From positions 75,032,300-75,096,299 of the forward strand of contig CM049314.1 of NCBI GenBank assembly GCA_026874595.1: a DNA stretch of 64,000 nucleotides, given 5' to 3'. The notes under the pieces were generated by a model. The model was not told the origin of the DNA. It saw only the letters and a list, made by a program, of their open reading frames with translations, and ran no database searches. A program made the translations under genes and the position numbers. This DNA is from Sipunculus nudus (lineage: Eukaryota; Annelida; Sipuncula; Golfingiida; Sipunculidae). Below are positions 11,951-23,609 of the stretch, piece by piece. The first letter of the stretch is position 1. The number at the start of each line of letters is the position of its first letter.

Positions 11951-12004
11951 CCAGCTGAAAACATAGTATCCGCAAAACTCTGTTTTGGCGGATACAATTA
12001 CAGA

Positions 12005-12556
12005 AAATTAGGCCAACACCCTGTTCCTTCATTGGAACATGCCATCTGAAATAAATCTGCCAGTTAATGAAAATATTGCCAAATTTCAATGGGCATCCTT
12101 TTGTGGAACAGACTCTAGCATTGAATAACAGATGCACGTGCACCACATGTAAACAAGGGCCAAATATAAGTGTTCATGTTCATGTTAAACAAAAGTATTT
12201 TTATTTAAAAAAAAAAAAACAAAATAAATTCCCCCTGATGTGTACCACGTTTTAACTGCTTGCTGCCAATTTGCTTTATTGACCCACACTGGTCAAAAGC
12301 CCATGGCTAATCTAACCTCCTTTACCAGAGAGCAGGGATCTCCAGACACGCATATAGACTAGTTACTCTTATAATGGTTTTAAATTGTTCACTGGAAAAT
12401 GACATAAGATAGGCTGTTATTTCCACAAAAGTTAATTACGCTTTTCCCTCTTTCTGTCCTTTGGTCAAACAGTTTATCTTTCTTTGATTCGCAAAAATAT
12501 AATCTTAAAAAAAAAACCAAAAAAAACAAGTGAACAGGGGTGCTCGAACGAACTAT
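12005..12556. other. Unassigned sequence
   Basis: AT-rich DNA with A runs at 12206-12218 and near 12507-12530. I see no gene or repeat I can name. Confidence 0.5.
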
Positions 12557-15500
12557 ATCTTAGAGTCATCTGAGCTATAGTCACTGTCGGTCCAGCCATC
12601 CGCCCAAACGTTAACAGGGCACGTTTTGAAACCTTTAGATCTACAAATCCAAAATTTTGCTTACAGTTAGATGTCCCCAAAATCTCATTCAGTACATAAA
12701 ATCGGGTCACTAAGACTCCATTCCTTTGAGGTATTAAGGAAAATCTTAATTTTCCATTAAAAACCCACTGTTTCACTTAAAAACTGCATGATATCAAAAT
12801 CACTGATCTGATATTGATCATATTTAATATAACTATTCCCCTAAATATTTCCTATGTACATACAAGAAATTATGTCATTATTGTGTAATTTCATGAAGCT
12901 ATGGGCCCGAATATAATTCACTTTTTAAAATATCAGGTAATAAATTTACTCACTTAACATAAAAATAATTGAAGCTTGAGACATTTTTTCAGGGAGGTAA
13001 CTTTATATTATCAAGATTTTGGATGTATACGAAAATTATATCTGAATTTTGCCAATTTTTTACGTTATTTGCATAAACATAATATCAGTAACTTAAATTT
13101 TGTCCAACTTAGGCCATGGCATGTTTTTTTTCCGAATGTACTGCTGATTTAATTTTCACATTATGTTTATATATGGATTTAATCTTGATTTAAAAGAGTA
13201 GCTTTTATTCAAGTTGTTAGACACCATGTGAAGTGTTATTTACATGAAGCCACTGGCCAGCAAAGTGAGTTATGCAGCCCTCACCTCTGTTATGTAACCC
13301 AATCCAGGCAGCTGCCTTGGCTTCGGCTCAGCCCTGCACCCCCCCCCCCCCACCCCTGAATCATGCATTAACTAGATGAATGTTATAATTTTCTATATTA
13401 AATTCTTTCTTATTTAGATTTTTGCAGCATTTTTGATTTTGTATTCTATCAAAGTGGGTTACAATGATTAAAGTGCACATTTATTTTGTCGCCAAAATGG
13501 TGTATTGCTGTAAAAGTGTGGATGTTCAAAAGATGAGGAATTCCTTGCTTCAGAAGAGTAAAAACTTTGCATTCTTTTCAAAAGGTGTGAAATTGAATAT
13601 TGATTTCAGTATTAATTTATAGCTAAGATAGTAATTAGCATAATATATGTTTCTCCCTTATCCAACCAACAGTGTTAATACCTGGTTTGAACAGGGGATT
13701 TTTTTTTTTATCAAATTTGCTGAATCTTTCCTCTAGAAAATAAAATTAACCATGTACTGAAAACTCCAATGTACAACACTTTTATTAATAGTGATTGAAG
13801 GAATAATCTTGAAGATAGCATGTTGTGGCATGTTCTTTTAAGCAATATTATCTTATAAAAATAATTGTATCTGCCAAAACAGAGTTTTGCGCATACTATG
13901 TTTTCAGCCCACCGCCACCGTTGCCGCCCCCATGTAGGTGTCCGGAGAACTCTTTCTTAACCGCTGGGTGGAATTTTACGAAACCCGGGATTATGTTCAG
14001 GTCACATGTGAACTGCTGTGCCCCAATTTTTTTTTTACCTCTGACCTTTCCTCTCTCCAGTGCGTCCATCTGTACATCTGTTTTGACGCATTAACCCACA
14101 TATCTTGGGAACCGTTTGACTGATCCGGAGAAAAAAAATTGCATAAATGTAGCCCTTGGATAGCTTAATAATATACATAAAAAATGGTGGCGTAATCCAC
14201 AACCATTTTTGCACAGCGTCCATCTGTTCATCTGCCTTGGGATAAAATCACTCATTTTTCTGCATTGGTTGGACTTATGCACCTGGAATTTTGCATGTGT
14301 ATACATCCTGGACAGCTTTCTTGATTTTATGACAGGTGGCCCCACCTACATTCACATTTACATTGCAGACATCCAAACTGATATCTCGGGAACCGTTTGA
14401 CCGATTGGGCCAAAAGTTTGCATGTGGTGGCGCCACCTGCAACCATTTTTGCACAGTGTCTGCCTGTTTGAAATCTGCCTAAAATTTTGCAGGTTTATAC
14501 AACTTGAATAGCTTTCTTCATTTTATGACAGGTGGCGTCACCTACATTTATCTTTATGCTGCAGACATCCAGGCTTATATCTCGTTTGACCTATTTGGCC
14601 AAAATTTTGCATGTGTATAGATCTCATATAGCTCTTTATTATACACAAAACTGGTGGCACCCACTGTAACCATTTTTGCCCAGCGTCCTTCTGTTTGTCT
14701 GCCGTGGGATATAATCACTCATATCTCTGCAGTGGTTTGACTTATCTGCCTAAAATTTTGCAGGTTTATACATCTTTGATAGCTTTCTTGATTTTTATGA
14801 CAGGTGGCACCACCTACATTCACATTCACGCTGCAGACATCCAAGCTCATATCTCAGGAACTGTTTGGCCGAATCGGCCAAAATTTTGCATGTGTATACA
14901 GATCTCACATAGCTCTTTATCATACATAAAACTGGTGGTGCCACCTGCAACCATTTTTGCTCAGTGTTTGTCTGTTTGTCTGCCGTTTGAAAAAATTACT
15001 CATATCTCAGCAGTGGTTTGATATTTTGCATTTGTATACAACTTTGATAGCTTTCGGGATTTTTTGGTAGGTGGCACAACCTACATACACATTTCGACTG
15101 CAGACATCCATGCTAATATGCAACACACCTCACTCTGATTCCCTTTGTTACTCAATCCATGCCTCACTTCACCTGTCCCACTCTGATTTCGACGTGTACA
15201 CGTAGTCGCTTATTGACTACCTGTATTCTAGTTTTCTTTTAAATTCAGTTTAAACATTTTGTGAATTAAAAAGTTATGAAATATATGTGTATGCATAATT
15301 TGGCATGATGTGAGCCAAAGTGTTGATAAATAATGATGCACCTTACAATTTTGAATAAACTTATATTTTCAGATTTTTTTATTGCAAATTTTAAAAAATG
15401 GTTGAAATAAATTGAATCTTATAAGAATTTTAAGTAGATATGCTAAAATAGAGTTTACTATAAACTTAAAAGCATTATTCCCCTGAAAGTGAAATGATGG

Positions 15501-15774
15501 TATCAGTCCTTTCTGTCCACCTGTCAGTCAAACTGTAAATATTTTATATACAACTCAGTATCTCAAAAGTGTTACTGTTTGTTGGCAGTCTTATCCGAGT
15601 ATAAGTTTTGCAATCATATATTCAGAACTTTACTAACCAAGTAGGAAGGCCCTTTTTCTCATAGCTTTCATATGCTAATACATATGAAAAACAATAACAG
15701 TAGGAATAAGCATATTTTGCGTTTGCTCAATTTTTTCAAACTTCAGCTGAGCACCGTGACCCATGGGTCCCTTG
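12557..15774 (+). mobile_element. Family A copy 4, split by a family B insertion
   Basis: Homology starts at the 'GAGTCATCTGAGCTATAGTCA' block and ends with CAGCTGAGCaCCGTGACCCATGGGTCCCTTG at 15774. A C run lies at 13339-13351. Around 13834-15231 the copy is interrupted by family B: the 'GTTGTGGCATGTTCT' block on the left and 'TTTTAAATTCAGTTTAAACATTT' on the right are contiguous in the copies at about 5568 and 20650. The order of insertion is therefore clear: A first, B later. Confidence 0.8.
13834..15231 (+). mobile_element. Helitron-like family B copy 2
   Basis: This is the opposite orientation to copy 1. It starts with TC (13834 or 13851), has the 'TGCCAAAACAGAGTTTTGCG' palindrome near 13875, degraded ~280-bp repeats with GGTGGCGCCACC-like sites, and ends with hairpin GTAGTC...GACTAC (15202-15220) then CTGTATTCTAG followed by host T. 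The internal repeats are more diverged than in copy 1, so it is older. No coding sequence. Confidence 0.75.
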
Positions 15775-16524
15775 TTCAGATAATACAATCCTGTCAGTAT
15801 CTTTATTACTGTCAATTTGTCAAACCCTGTCATTTTTCATGCACATTCCCAAATAATCCTAAAAGGGCATATTTGTGTACCAAAAGGGTGCACAAAACAC
15901 ATCATGATAACACAATTTTAGGGAAGCTAATGGTAAAAAGCTGTCAGATATTATAAATTGTAATAATCCCAGATACCTGTTTTTATTGTAACTGTAAACT
16001 CAGGGTGTCCTGTTACTCCAATATTTCCTTATTTTTCCTGAGTAAAACTAATTTCTTGTATTTTTCAGCATTTACACTATAATCTCCTGTGTTCTCCAGT
16101 ATTCTTTCACTGCATTTTCATGTTTCAGAAATAATTCCTATATATTTGTGATTGAATGATTGTTGTTACATAGACCTGTTAATTGTTCAGCACATTCAGC
16201 TCTGCCTCATATGTGGAACTGTGCATGCAAGTGTTGAAGTCAGCAATACAAGTACAGTCTTCTAAACAAACCTGTAGACCTTTAATACAGGCTGCTTCTA
16301 AGGGGGTATGAATTCAGTAGATGGTTATTTGGTTTATAACCAAGTAAAACATAATTTATGGTGAAAACTATACTACTTCCTTTAATTCTTACTGAAAATT
16401 CTTATGAAATCCTATATTTTGTCTATAGTCTTCCTATGAAATTCCCATATTTCTTCAGGACCCAGTTAGAAGCCCTGTGATCATAACAAATTTACAATTG
16501 AGTGATAGTGTCTTTTTATTCCAG
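15775..16524. other. Unassigned; upstream intron of the host gene
   Basis: No gene or named repeat is seen. Because the exon at 16525 starts with a splice acceptor, this stretch is most simply intron. The last bases before it (TCTTTTTATTCCAG) form a good polypyrimidine tract and AG. Confidence 0.5.
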
Positions 16525-16601
16525 GTTGACATGTGAAACAGACTGAAGGATGTCTCTGAGTGTATATATTTTTTTTATTTTTGTTTTATGTTTCTCAAAA
16601 G
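16525..16601 (+). CDS. Host gene exon: 5' UTR end, start codon and signal peptide
   Basis: A polypyrimidine-AG acceptor ends at 16524 and a consensus donor (G|GTAAGA) follows 16601. Inside, the first ATG (16550) opens a frame of 17 codons plus one base: MSLSVYIFFIFVLCFSK. It has a short polar start and a long hydrophobic core, the form of a secretory signal peptide. The exon ends in phase 1, which fits the next exon at 19711 exactly. The 25 bases before the ATG are 5' UTR, so at least one non-coding exon must lie upstream. No TE sequence overlaps it. The gene is probably secreted; its identity is not recognised. Confidence 0.7.
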
Positions 16602-16875
16602 GTAAGACTGACATTACCCACCTATCATGTGTCATCATTGAAACTTAATCAGGGTTGTTGATTTAAAAAATTGTTGTTTTTTCTTATAAAAAAAATGGAT
16701 TTTTTTAAATTTTAATAATATTTTTTTATTTTTTTTAATTAAAAATTATGGTCATATTTTACAGAATGTAAACTATATTTAGACTGTTTTTAGACCAATG
16801 ATATTGGTCGAACACACTTTTGAACATTGTGTATTGTAATATTTGACAGAATATTCCACTAAAGAAAGGATTTTT
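16602..16875. other. AT-rich intron start
   Basis: Intron 1 begins with GTAAGA. The stretch 16660-16760 is almost pure A and T. No feature is seen. Confidence 0.5.
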
Positions 16876-17698
16876 AGCACAGCTGACTATAAGTCATCTG
16901 AGCTATAGTCATGGTTCTTTGTCCATGGTCCATCTAACTGGCTGGCCGTTAACAGGGTATGTTTTTAAACCTTTGGACCTACGAATCCAATATTATTTAT
17001 ACAGTTAGTTGTCCCCAAATATCTCCTACCATACCAAAAATTGGGTTACTAGGTCAGTATTGCCTTTTGTTTTGAATTAATGGGCCCAAATATAATGCAA
17101 TTTTTAAAAAATAAGGAAATATATTTACTCACTTAACATTAGAATTGATGAAGCTGGAGACTTTTTTTAGGGATATAACTTTATTAGATCAAGATTCAAT
17201 TGTTTACCCAAAATTAGATCTGAATTTTGCAAATTTTTCAAGTTATAAGCATAAATAAAAAATCAATACCTTAAATTTTGTCCAACTTTGGCAACGACAC
17301 GCTTTTTCCCTGTAAGCACTGTTGATTTAATTTTCACAGCATATATACATTAGGATTTCATCTTTAAAAAACTTAAATTTTAAAGGAATTGATTGAAAAG
17401 AGTAGCTTTTATTTAAGTTTTTATACACCATGTCAAGTGTTGTTTACATCTAGCCCACCAAATAAATTTTTCATATGCATCACAGTATCTCAAAACTTTA
17501 ACTGTTTTTCTTTATGACAGTCTTGTCAGAGTATAAGTTTTTCAATCATATATTTAGAACTTTACTGAAACAAGAAAGAGGGCCCCTTTCCTCTTAGCTT
17601 CTCATAGGCTTATATATATGAAAAACATTACAATAGATTATTTTGCATTTTCAAAAATTTCAAACTTCAGCTGAGCGCCATGACCCATGGGTCCCTTG
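16876..17698 (+). mobile_element. Family A copy 5 (short, both ends present)
   Basis: Left end AGCaCAGCTGACTATAAGTCATC at 16876, right end CAGCTGAGCGCCATGACCCATGGGTCCCTTG at 17698, followed by TT. With both termini in 823 bp it is an internally deleted copy. The ends are short inverted repeats (GCTCAGCTGA type). The right end also has a perfect 12-bp palindrome GACCCATGGGTC. Confidence 0.8.
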
Positions 17699-18792
17699 TT
17701 AAATTCTTACTTAACCCTGGAAAATCCACTTAATAAATAACATGTATGCTTTCAGCTTATGTTGCACAAGCAAGTAAAGTTCAGCTTAATGTAAAAGTAT
17801 TTGACTGGAGGACACCCTTGAATACGTTATTCATTCCTCTATTGAATGTTCTGCTTCAAAAGACTTTATAAATTTAGCCTGCATAATGTTATTTATCATT
17901 TATTATTATTTATTTGGAAAATGTTAATTATTTATTTGTTTTGCATTTATATTGATGAAAATAAAAACAGAGCTGTTAAATTAGACTTCAGGAGGGTATA
18001 ATACTCTTTTAAAGTGCCTCTAAAGCACTTATTATAAGAATAAAAATGACTGAATTGAAAAAAAAAAATTTGTAAAAAAGAAGAGAAAAATAAAGAAAAA
18101 ACTCATTTTTTTATAAAAGTTTATTTAAATAAGAGATTTAAAAAAAAATCAAGTGGTTTAAATAATGATTTAAAGCGACGTGATTAAAATCAAAACACCC
18201 TGAACTTAATGCAATTCTATTCAGACTTATTCTTTCAACACTAGTACCTTTATGTCAATGTCATTATTTTCAGAGGCCCACCACCAGCAAGTCAATTAAT
18301 ACCCATTAACAGATGACAGTAATTATCAATAATAATAAACCAAGACCTGATAAATCATGGTGTTATAGTATTAGTGGTATAGCCATACTTACGACATGCG
18401 ACCTGTGACATCAAGGTTTTAGTGTGTAGGCAAAATGACAGCCCCCATAAGTGGTTTCAAGAAACTGAGAAATAAGCCTGTTATGATTTGATAAGGGATA
18501 ATTGTAATGGGATGTGACACAAAAGTTCTCCAGGCAAGTAACTGTCTGCAGAGAAAATTTAATGGTGAGACAGCATGTATCTAGTTTTTACAGGAATAAT
18601 GCTTTACCTTCATCACACCCTGTCATCCATATATAGTATGATTTTGCACTGTACTCATAAACTTCAAGAGATGTCATTCAATTTCATCACTTATTTTTTA
18701 AGCATATTTATATTTCTAACATATCTAGAAAACAGGCAGTCAGCAAGCTATTACAGGTATCCGCCAAATAACAGGGGCATGGGTAGCTCGGT
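17699..18792. other. Unassigned intron sequence
   Basis: AT-rich, with A runs around 18060-18150. No gene or named repeat is seen. A short 'TATTACAGGTATCCGCC' piece near 18750 resembles the family B end but is too short to call. Confidence 0.5.
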
Positions 18793-19337
18793 TGAATCAG
18801 ACTCAATATTATTAGGCCCTGCCATATATTGAGTCCGATAGCCATACAGTGAGAGTTTCTACAATATAAGCCTCAGACTACACGCCACCCAGTGCCCTTG
18901 TAACCAGTATTAACAGGTGTTTATTACCCCGTGTGTGCGGTCATTCTTCAGTGCCTGGCCCGTTGAAACAAAATGTAACAACATTTTAACTATCAATCAC
19001 TCAAGTCAGCGAGGCTATTAGTGAGGTCATCAACTGCACTGTTTGACTGTTCTTCTCTGTCCCTACTAAACTCGATTACATGCCTCTTGTTAATGGTCAG
19101 TAAATGTTTAAAAATGATGATCCAAGTTTGATTTTAGTTGCTATAGAAACCATGAAACACATACTTATTGGTGTTAAAATGGTATAGTCCTGTGTCTTGT
19201 TGTTTGGCAGTTAACAGGCAGTCAAAGAAGATGCAGTGGATCTGTTGCATCTTCCGTGGCTTATATTGTAGAAACTCTCATTGTATGGCTGTCAGACTCA
19301 ATATATGGCAGGGCCTAATAATATTGAGTCTGATTCA
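18793..19337. mobile_element. MITE-like element with 80-bp inverted repeats
   Basis: The 80 bases at 18793-18872 (TGAATCAGACTCAATATTAT...ACAATATAAGCC) recur as a near-perfect inverted copy at 19258-19337. Only a handful of positions differ. The 385-bp centre has no ORF of note. This is a non-autonomous DNA transposon or foldback element inside intron 1. No clear target duplication is visible at the borders. Confidence 0.85.
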
Positions 19338-19710
19338 GTCAGGCTAGGTCATGGGTAAAGCAAGGCATTGATCGAATGTTCCTGACATACATGACGTGAC
19401 TTGAAACTTGTGGCATCAGAGATGCCAGAGTATTCCCAGACAGACGGATGGACTAAACTAAAAGAGCATCAGAAAGATCAGTCTACGGTCTCAGAGGAGT
19501 TCTCTGGAAATGAACTTAGTAGATACAATGAAAAGATTTCAAAAATATAATCATATGCATAATTGTTTAGAATTACTGGTTAGATAATGCAACCAAATTT
19601 TATCAGTTAATAAGAAAAAGTGATCAATTATTAATATAGCTGATTAACTAGAAAATAACTACTGCTCAGTGTAATTAAACTAATGTACACTTCTCTGTTT
19701 CTTTTTTTAG
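19338..19710. other. Intron 1 end
   Basis: No feature is seen apart from the splice acceptor TTTCTTTTTTTAG ending at 19710. Confidence 0.6.
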
Positions 19711-19853
19711 TGAATGCTCCGGTGGGGCTTTGTAAATTCATTGGGGAAGCAAGCTCAGCCACCGCCTCATCAGGTGAAAATATGGTCCAGGCTGTACAGT
19801 TGACTGAAGGATGGGAACCTGCTACATCAAGTGAAAAAAATCCATACATACAG
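19711..19853 (+). CDS. Host gene exon: discoidin-like domain, first part
   Basis: The exon has a strong acceptor at 19710 and is 143 nt long: 2 nt complete the split Val codon and 47 codons follow, with no stop. It starts VNAPVGLCKFIGEASSATAS and ends EGWEPATSSEKNPYIQ. The pattern 'ASS...GW.P......NPYIQV' matches the early part of discoidin (F5/8 type C) domains, a galactose-binding-like fold used by secreted and surface proteins for lipid or glycan contact. One Cys is present. The donor after 19853 is CAG|GTCAGG, a weak site. The same exon-end sequence is the seed of the minisatellite that follows. I see domain similarity by pattern only. Confidence 0.75.
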
Positions 19854-19924
19854 GTCAGGTGGTTCATCATATTATTAAATCCATACATACAGGTCAGATG
19901 GTAAATTATATTATAAAATCCATA
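19838..19924. repeat. First units of the 39-bp minisatellite, overlapping exon 2
   Basis: Unit 1 begins inside the exon (AAATCCATACATACAG|GTCAGGTGG...). A second copy of the exon end and donor lies exactly 39 bp downstream (donor GT at 19893). A third unit is cut off at about 19924 by a family A fragment. The run resumes at 21293. Confidence 0.85.
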
Positions 19925-21159
19925 CAAGCACTGTTGATTTTATTTTCACAGCATATATATACATAAGGATTTAATCTTTTAAAATCTGAAATTTCAAAAG
20001 AATTGATTGATAAGAATAGCTTTTATTCCAGTTTTCATACAACATGTCAAGTGTTGTTTACATCTAGCCCACCTAGTAGTACAGCATTCACTTGCATTAT
20101 GTAACCCAACCCAGGCAGCTTGCCTTGGCTCAGCTTGGCCACTACTAGCAAGCTTCTTCTCTGCCCTGTACTCCCCCCCCCCCCCCTTTCCCCAGATTGT
20201 GCATAAACTAGATGAATGTTATAATTTTCTGTATTTTATTCTTTCTAGGCTATGCTATGTACATTTTAGATTTTGTATTGTTCCACCAATTACAATGATT
20301 AAAGTGCACATTTAACTGTGTCCACAAAATGGTGTATTGCTATGAATTGCTATTGCTGGATGTTCATCATATAAGGAATACCTTTACTTCAGAAGAGTAA
20401 AACTTCACCAAGTGTGAAATTGACTATTAATTCCAATAATAAATTATAGCTGAGATAGTTATTAGCACCATGATATATTTTTTGTCTCTCATCAACCAAA
20501 AGTGTGTATACTTTATTTGAAAAGATGTTTATATTTTATCAAATGTACTGAATCTTTTATTTTGGTGAATAAAATTGAGCATGTACTGAAAACTCCAATG
20601 TACAAAACATTTTAATTGTGATTCAAGGAATAATTTTGAAATGCCAAGTTGTGGCATTGTTCTGTTTTGAAATTCAGTTTAAACATTTGTGATTTAAAAA
20701 TAATTAAATATATGTCTATGCATAATATGACCCTTATATGAACTACACTCTGGATAAACTTAGAACTCTGATATTTTAACTTATATTTTCAGATTTTTAC
20801 TTTTAAATAAAAAAAAAAAATGAATCTGATAAAAACTATTAATGGAAAAATGGATACTTAAAAAAAGGCCTTAATATAAAATTAAATGCATTATTCCCTT
20901 GAAATTAAAATAAAGGTCATATGCATCACAGTATCTCAAAACTTTTAGTTTAGTGTTTTACTTCATGACAGTCTTTTCAGAGTATTAGTTGTGCAATCAT
21001 ATATTTAGAACTTTACTATAACTAAGTAGGAGGGCCCCTTTCCTATTAGCTTCTCATATGCTTATATATATGATAAACATTACAATAGAATATTTTGCAT
21101 ATATTGCCTTTGAAAAAATTTCAAACTTCAGCTGAGCGCCATGACCCATGGGTCCCTTG
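19925..21159 (+). mobile_element. Family A copy 6, 5'-truncated, inserted in the minisatellite
   Basis: The copy begins abruptly at an interior family A point (GCACTGTTGATTT-ATTTTCACAGCATATATA, as at about 17315). It runs through the C run at 20173-20186 to the right end CTGAGCGCCATGACCCATGGGTCCCTTG at 21159. Minisatellite units flank it on both sides. Confidence 0.75.
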
Positions 21160-21292
21160 TTTTAAATTTTGGAATTGTGATTGGGTCACATGTGAACTGC
21201 TTCACCCTCATTTTTGGTTGACCTCTGTACTTTCCTCTCTGCCCAGCGTCCATTTGTGTGTCGTTTTCCACACATAAACCCACATATCTCGG
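21160..21292. repeat. Family B-like fragment
   Basis: 'GGTCACATGTGAACTGC...TTTCCTCTCTGCCCAGCGTCCATTTGTGTG...AACCCACATATCTCGG' matches family B around 14003-14105. It is a short fragment next to the truncated family A copy, so two TE pieces separate the array halves. Confidence 0.55.
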
Positions 21293-23302
21293 GTATTATA
21301 AAATCCATACATAAAGGTCAGGTGATTCATGATATTATAAAATCCATACATACAGGTCAGGTGGTTCATGTTATTATAAAATCTATACATGCAGATCAGG
21401 GGGTACATTATACTATAAAACCCATTCATACAGGTCAGGGGGTTCATCATATTATGAAATCCAAACATAAAGTCAGGTGGTTCATTATATTATAAAATCC
21501 ATACATACAGGTCAGGTGGTTCAACATATTATAAAATTCATACATACAGGTCATGTGGTTCATAATATAATAAAATCCATACATACAGGTCAGGTGGTCC
21601 ATCATATTATAAAATCCATACATACAGGTCAGGTGGTTCATCATATAATAAAATCCATACATACAGGTCAGGTGGTTCATGATATTATAAAATCCATACA
21701 TACAGGTCAGGTGGTTCATGGTATTATAAAATCTATACATGCAGGTAAGGGGGTACATTATACTATAAAACCCATTCATACAGGTCAGGGGGTTCATCAT
21801 ATTATGAAATCCAAACATAAAGTCAGGTGGTTCATTATATTATAAAATCCATACATACAGGTCAGGTGGTTCAACATATTATAAAATTCATACATACAGG
21901 TCATATGGTTCATAATATAATAAAATCCATACATACAGGTCAGGTGGTCCATCATATTATAAAATCCATACATACAGGTCAGGTGGTTCATCATATAATA
22001 AAATCCATACATACAGGTCAGGTGGTTCATGATATTATCAAATCCATACATACAGGTCAGGTGGTTCATGATATTATAAAATCCATACATACAGGTCAGG
22101 TGGTTCATGTTATTATAAAATCTATACATGCAGGTCAGGGGGTACATTATACTATAAAACCCATTCATACAGGTCAGGGGGTTCATCATATTATGAAATC
22201 CAAACATAAAGTCAGGTGGTTCATTATATTATAAAATCCATACATACAGGTCATGTGGTTCATAATATAATAAAATCCATACATACAGGTCAGGTGGTCC
22301 ATCATATTATAAAATCCATACATACAGGTCAGGTGGTTCATCATATAATAAAATCCATACATACAGGTCAGGTGGTTCATGATATTATAAAATCCATACA
22401 TACAGGTGAGGTGGTTCATGGTATTATAAAATCCATCCATACAGGTCAGGTGGTTCATCATATAATAAAATCCATACAGACAGGTCAGGTGGTTCATCCT
22501 ATTATAAAATCCATACATACAGATCAGGTGGTCCATCATATTATAAAATCCATACATACAGGTCAGGTGGTTCATCATATAATAAAATCCATACATACAG
22601 GTCAGGTGGTTCATCATATTATAAAATCCATACATACATGTCCGGTGGTTCATGGTATTTTAAAATCCATACATACAGGTCAGGTGGTTCATCATATTAT
22701 AAAATCCATACATACATGTCCGGTGGTTCATGGTATTTTAAAATTCATACATACAGGTCAGGTGGTTCATCATATAATAAAATCCATACATACAGGTCAG
22801 GTAGTTCATCATATTATAAAATTTATACATACAGGTCAGGTTGTTCATGGTATTATAAAGTCCATACATACAGGTCAGGTGGTCCATGTTATTATAATTA
22901 AAATCTATACATGCAGGTCAGGGGGTACATTATACTATAAAACCCATTCATACAGGTCAGGGGGTTCATCATATTATGAAATCCAAACATAAAGTCAGGT
23001 GGTTCATTATATTATAAAATCCATACATACAGGTCAGGTGGTTCAACATATTATAAAATTCATACATACAGGTCATGTGGTTCATAATATAAAATCCATA
23101 CATACAGATCAGGTGGTTCATCATATTATAAAATACATACATACAGGTCATGTGGTTCATAATATAAAATCCATACATACAGGTCAGGTGGTTCATTATA
23201 TTATAAAATCCATACATACAGGTCAGGTGGTTCATCATATTATAAAATACATACATACAGGTCAGGTGGTTCATTATATTATAAAATCCATACATGCAGG
23301 TT
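21293..23302. repeat. 39-bp minisatellite derived from the exon 2/intron 2 border
   Basis: About 50 tandem units of consensus AAATCCATACATACAG + GTCAGGTGGTTCATCATAT + TATA (39 bp). The first 16 bases are the last bases of exon 2, and the next bases are the intron's first, so each unit carries a copy of the 5' splice site. Because 39 is a multiple of 3, long open frames appear on both strands (KSIHTGQVVHHII; MNHLTCMYGFYNM), but these are repeat artefacts. Larger blocks repeat too: the ~350-bp pattern containing 'GGGGGTACATTATACTATAAAACCCATTC' recurs at about 21400, 21750, 22140 and 22920. Confidence 0.9.
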
Positions 23303-23609
23303 AAAGCTGTTGAAAAAAAATTTTTTTTTACCTTAAAATTGAATTAATGTACTGGTACCTCATTTATACATAGGCCTGTATGTGTAAGCATGCAACATTT
23401 GAATAGAACTGATGGAACCAGCTCATGACAAATTTCACATGCAGATTTGTTATTTCTCTATGGTAGTTGTATTTTGCATAAAAAAATCTACAAATGGCTA
23501 ATGTCGGATATAAGCATAATTTTGATCCAGATAATTTATATATATACTTTTTTTTCTGTTTTCCTTTATATTACTTTTCCAATAATTTCATTACTGTTTT
23601 ATTATTAAG
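23303..23609. other. Intron 2 end
   Basis: AT-rich intron with no other feature. The acceptor is TTTTATTATTAAG, ending at 23609. Confidence 0.6.

Larger units (their letters stand above)
10279..12004 (-). mobile_element. Helitron-like non-autonomous element, family B copy 1
   Basis: Read on the minus strand, the element ends with a hairpin (arms at 10290-10296 and 10302-10308, GTAGTCG/CGACTAC), then CCGTATT and CTAG directly before a host T. That is the 3' signature of Helitrons (hairpin, CTRR, T). The other end begins TC and carries a long imperfect palindrome at about 11967-11996 (GTATCCGC...GCGGATAC). In between are 280-bp tandem repeats and a GGC microsatellite. No Rep/helicase gene is present, so mobility would depend on another element. 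The layout (unique end, tandem core, microsatellite, hairpin end) recalls the 'pearl' type elements described from bivalves. Confidence 0.7.

Noticed and set aside
11754-12146. Poly-glycine and poly-alanine ORFs near 11.75-12.15 kb
   Set aside because: They are translations of the GGC microsatellite on either strand within family B.
21293-23302. 39-bp repeats as a CRISPR array or as coding (KSIHTGQVVHHII)
   Set aside because: There are no unique spacers, the units are directly adjacent, the setting is eukaryotic, and open frames follow from a unit length divisible by three. In the exon 2 frame most units contain a stop.
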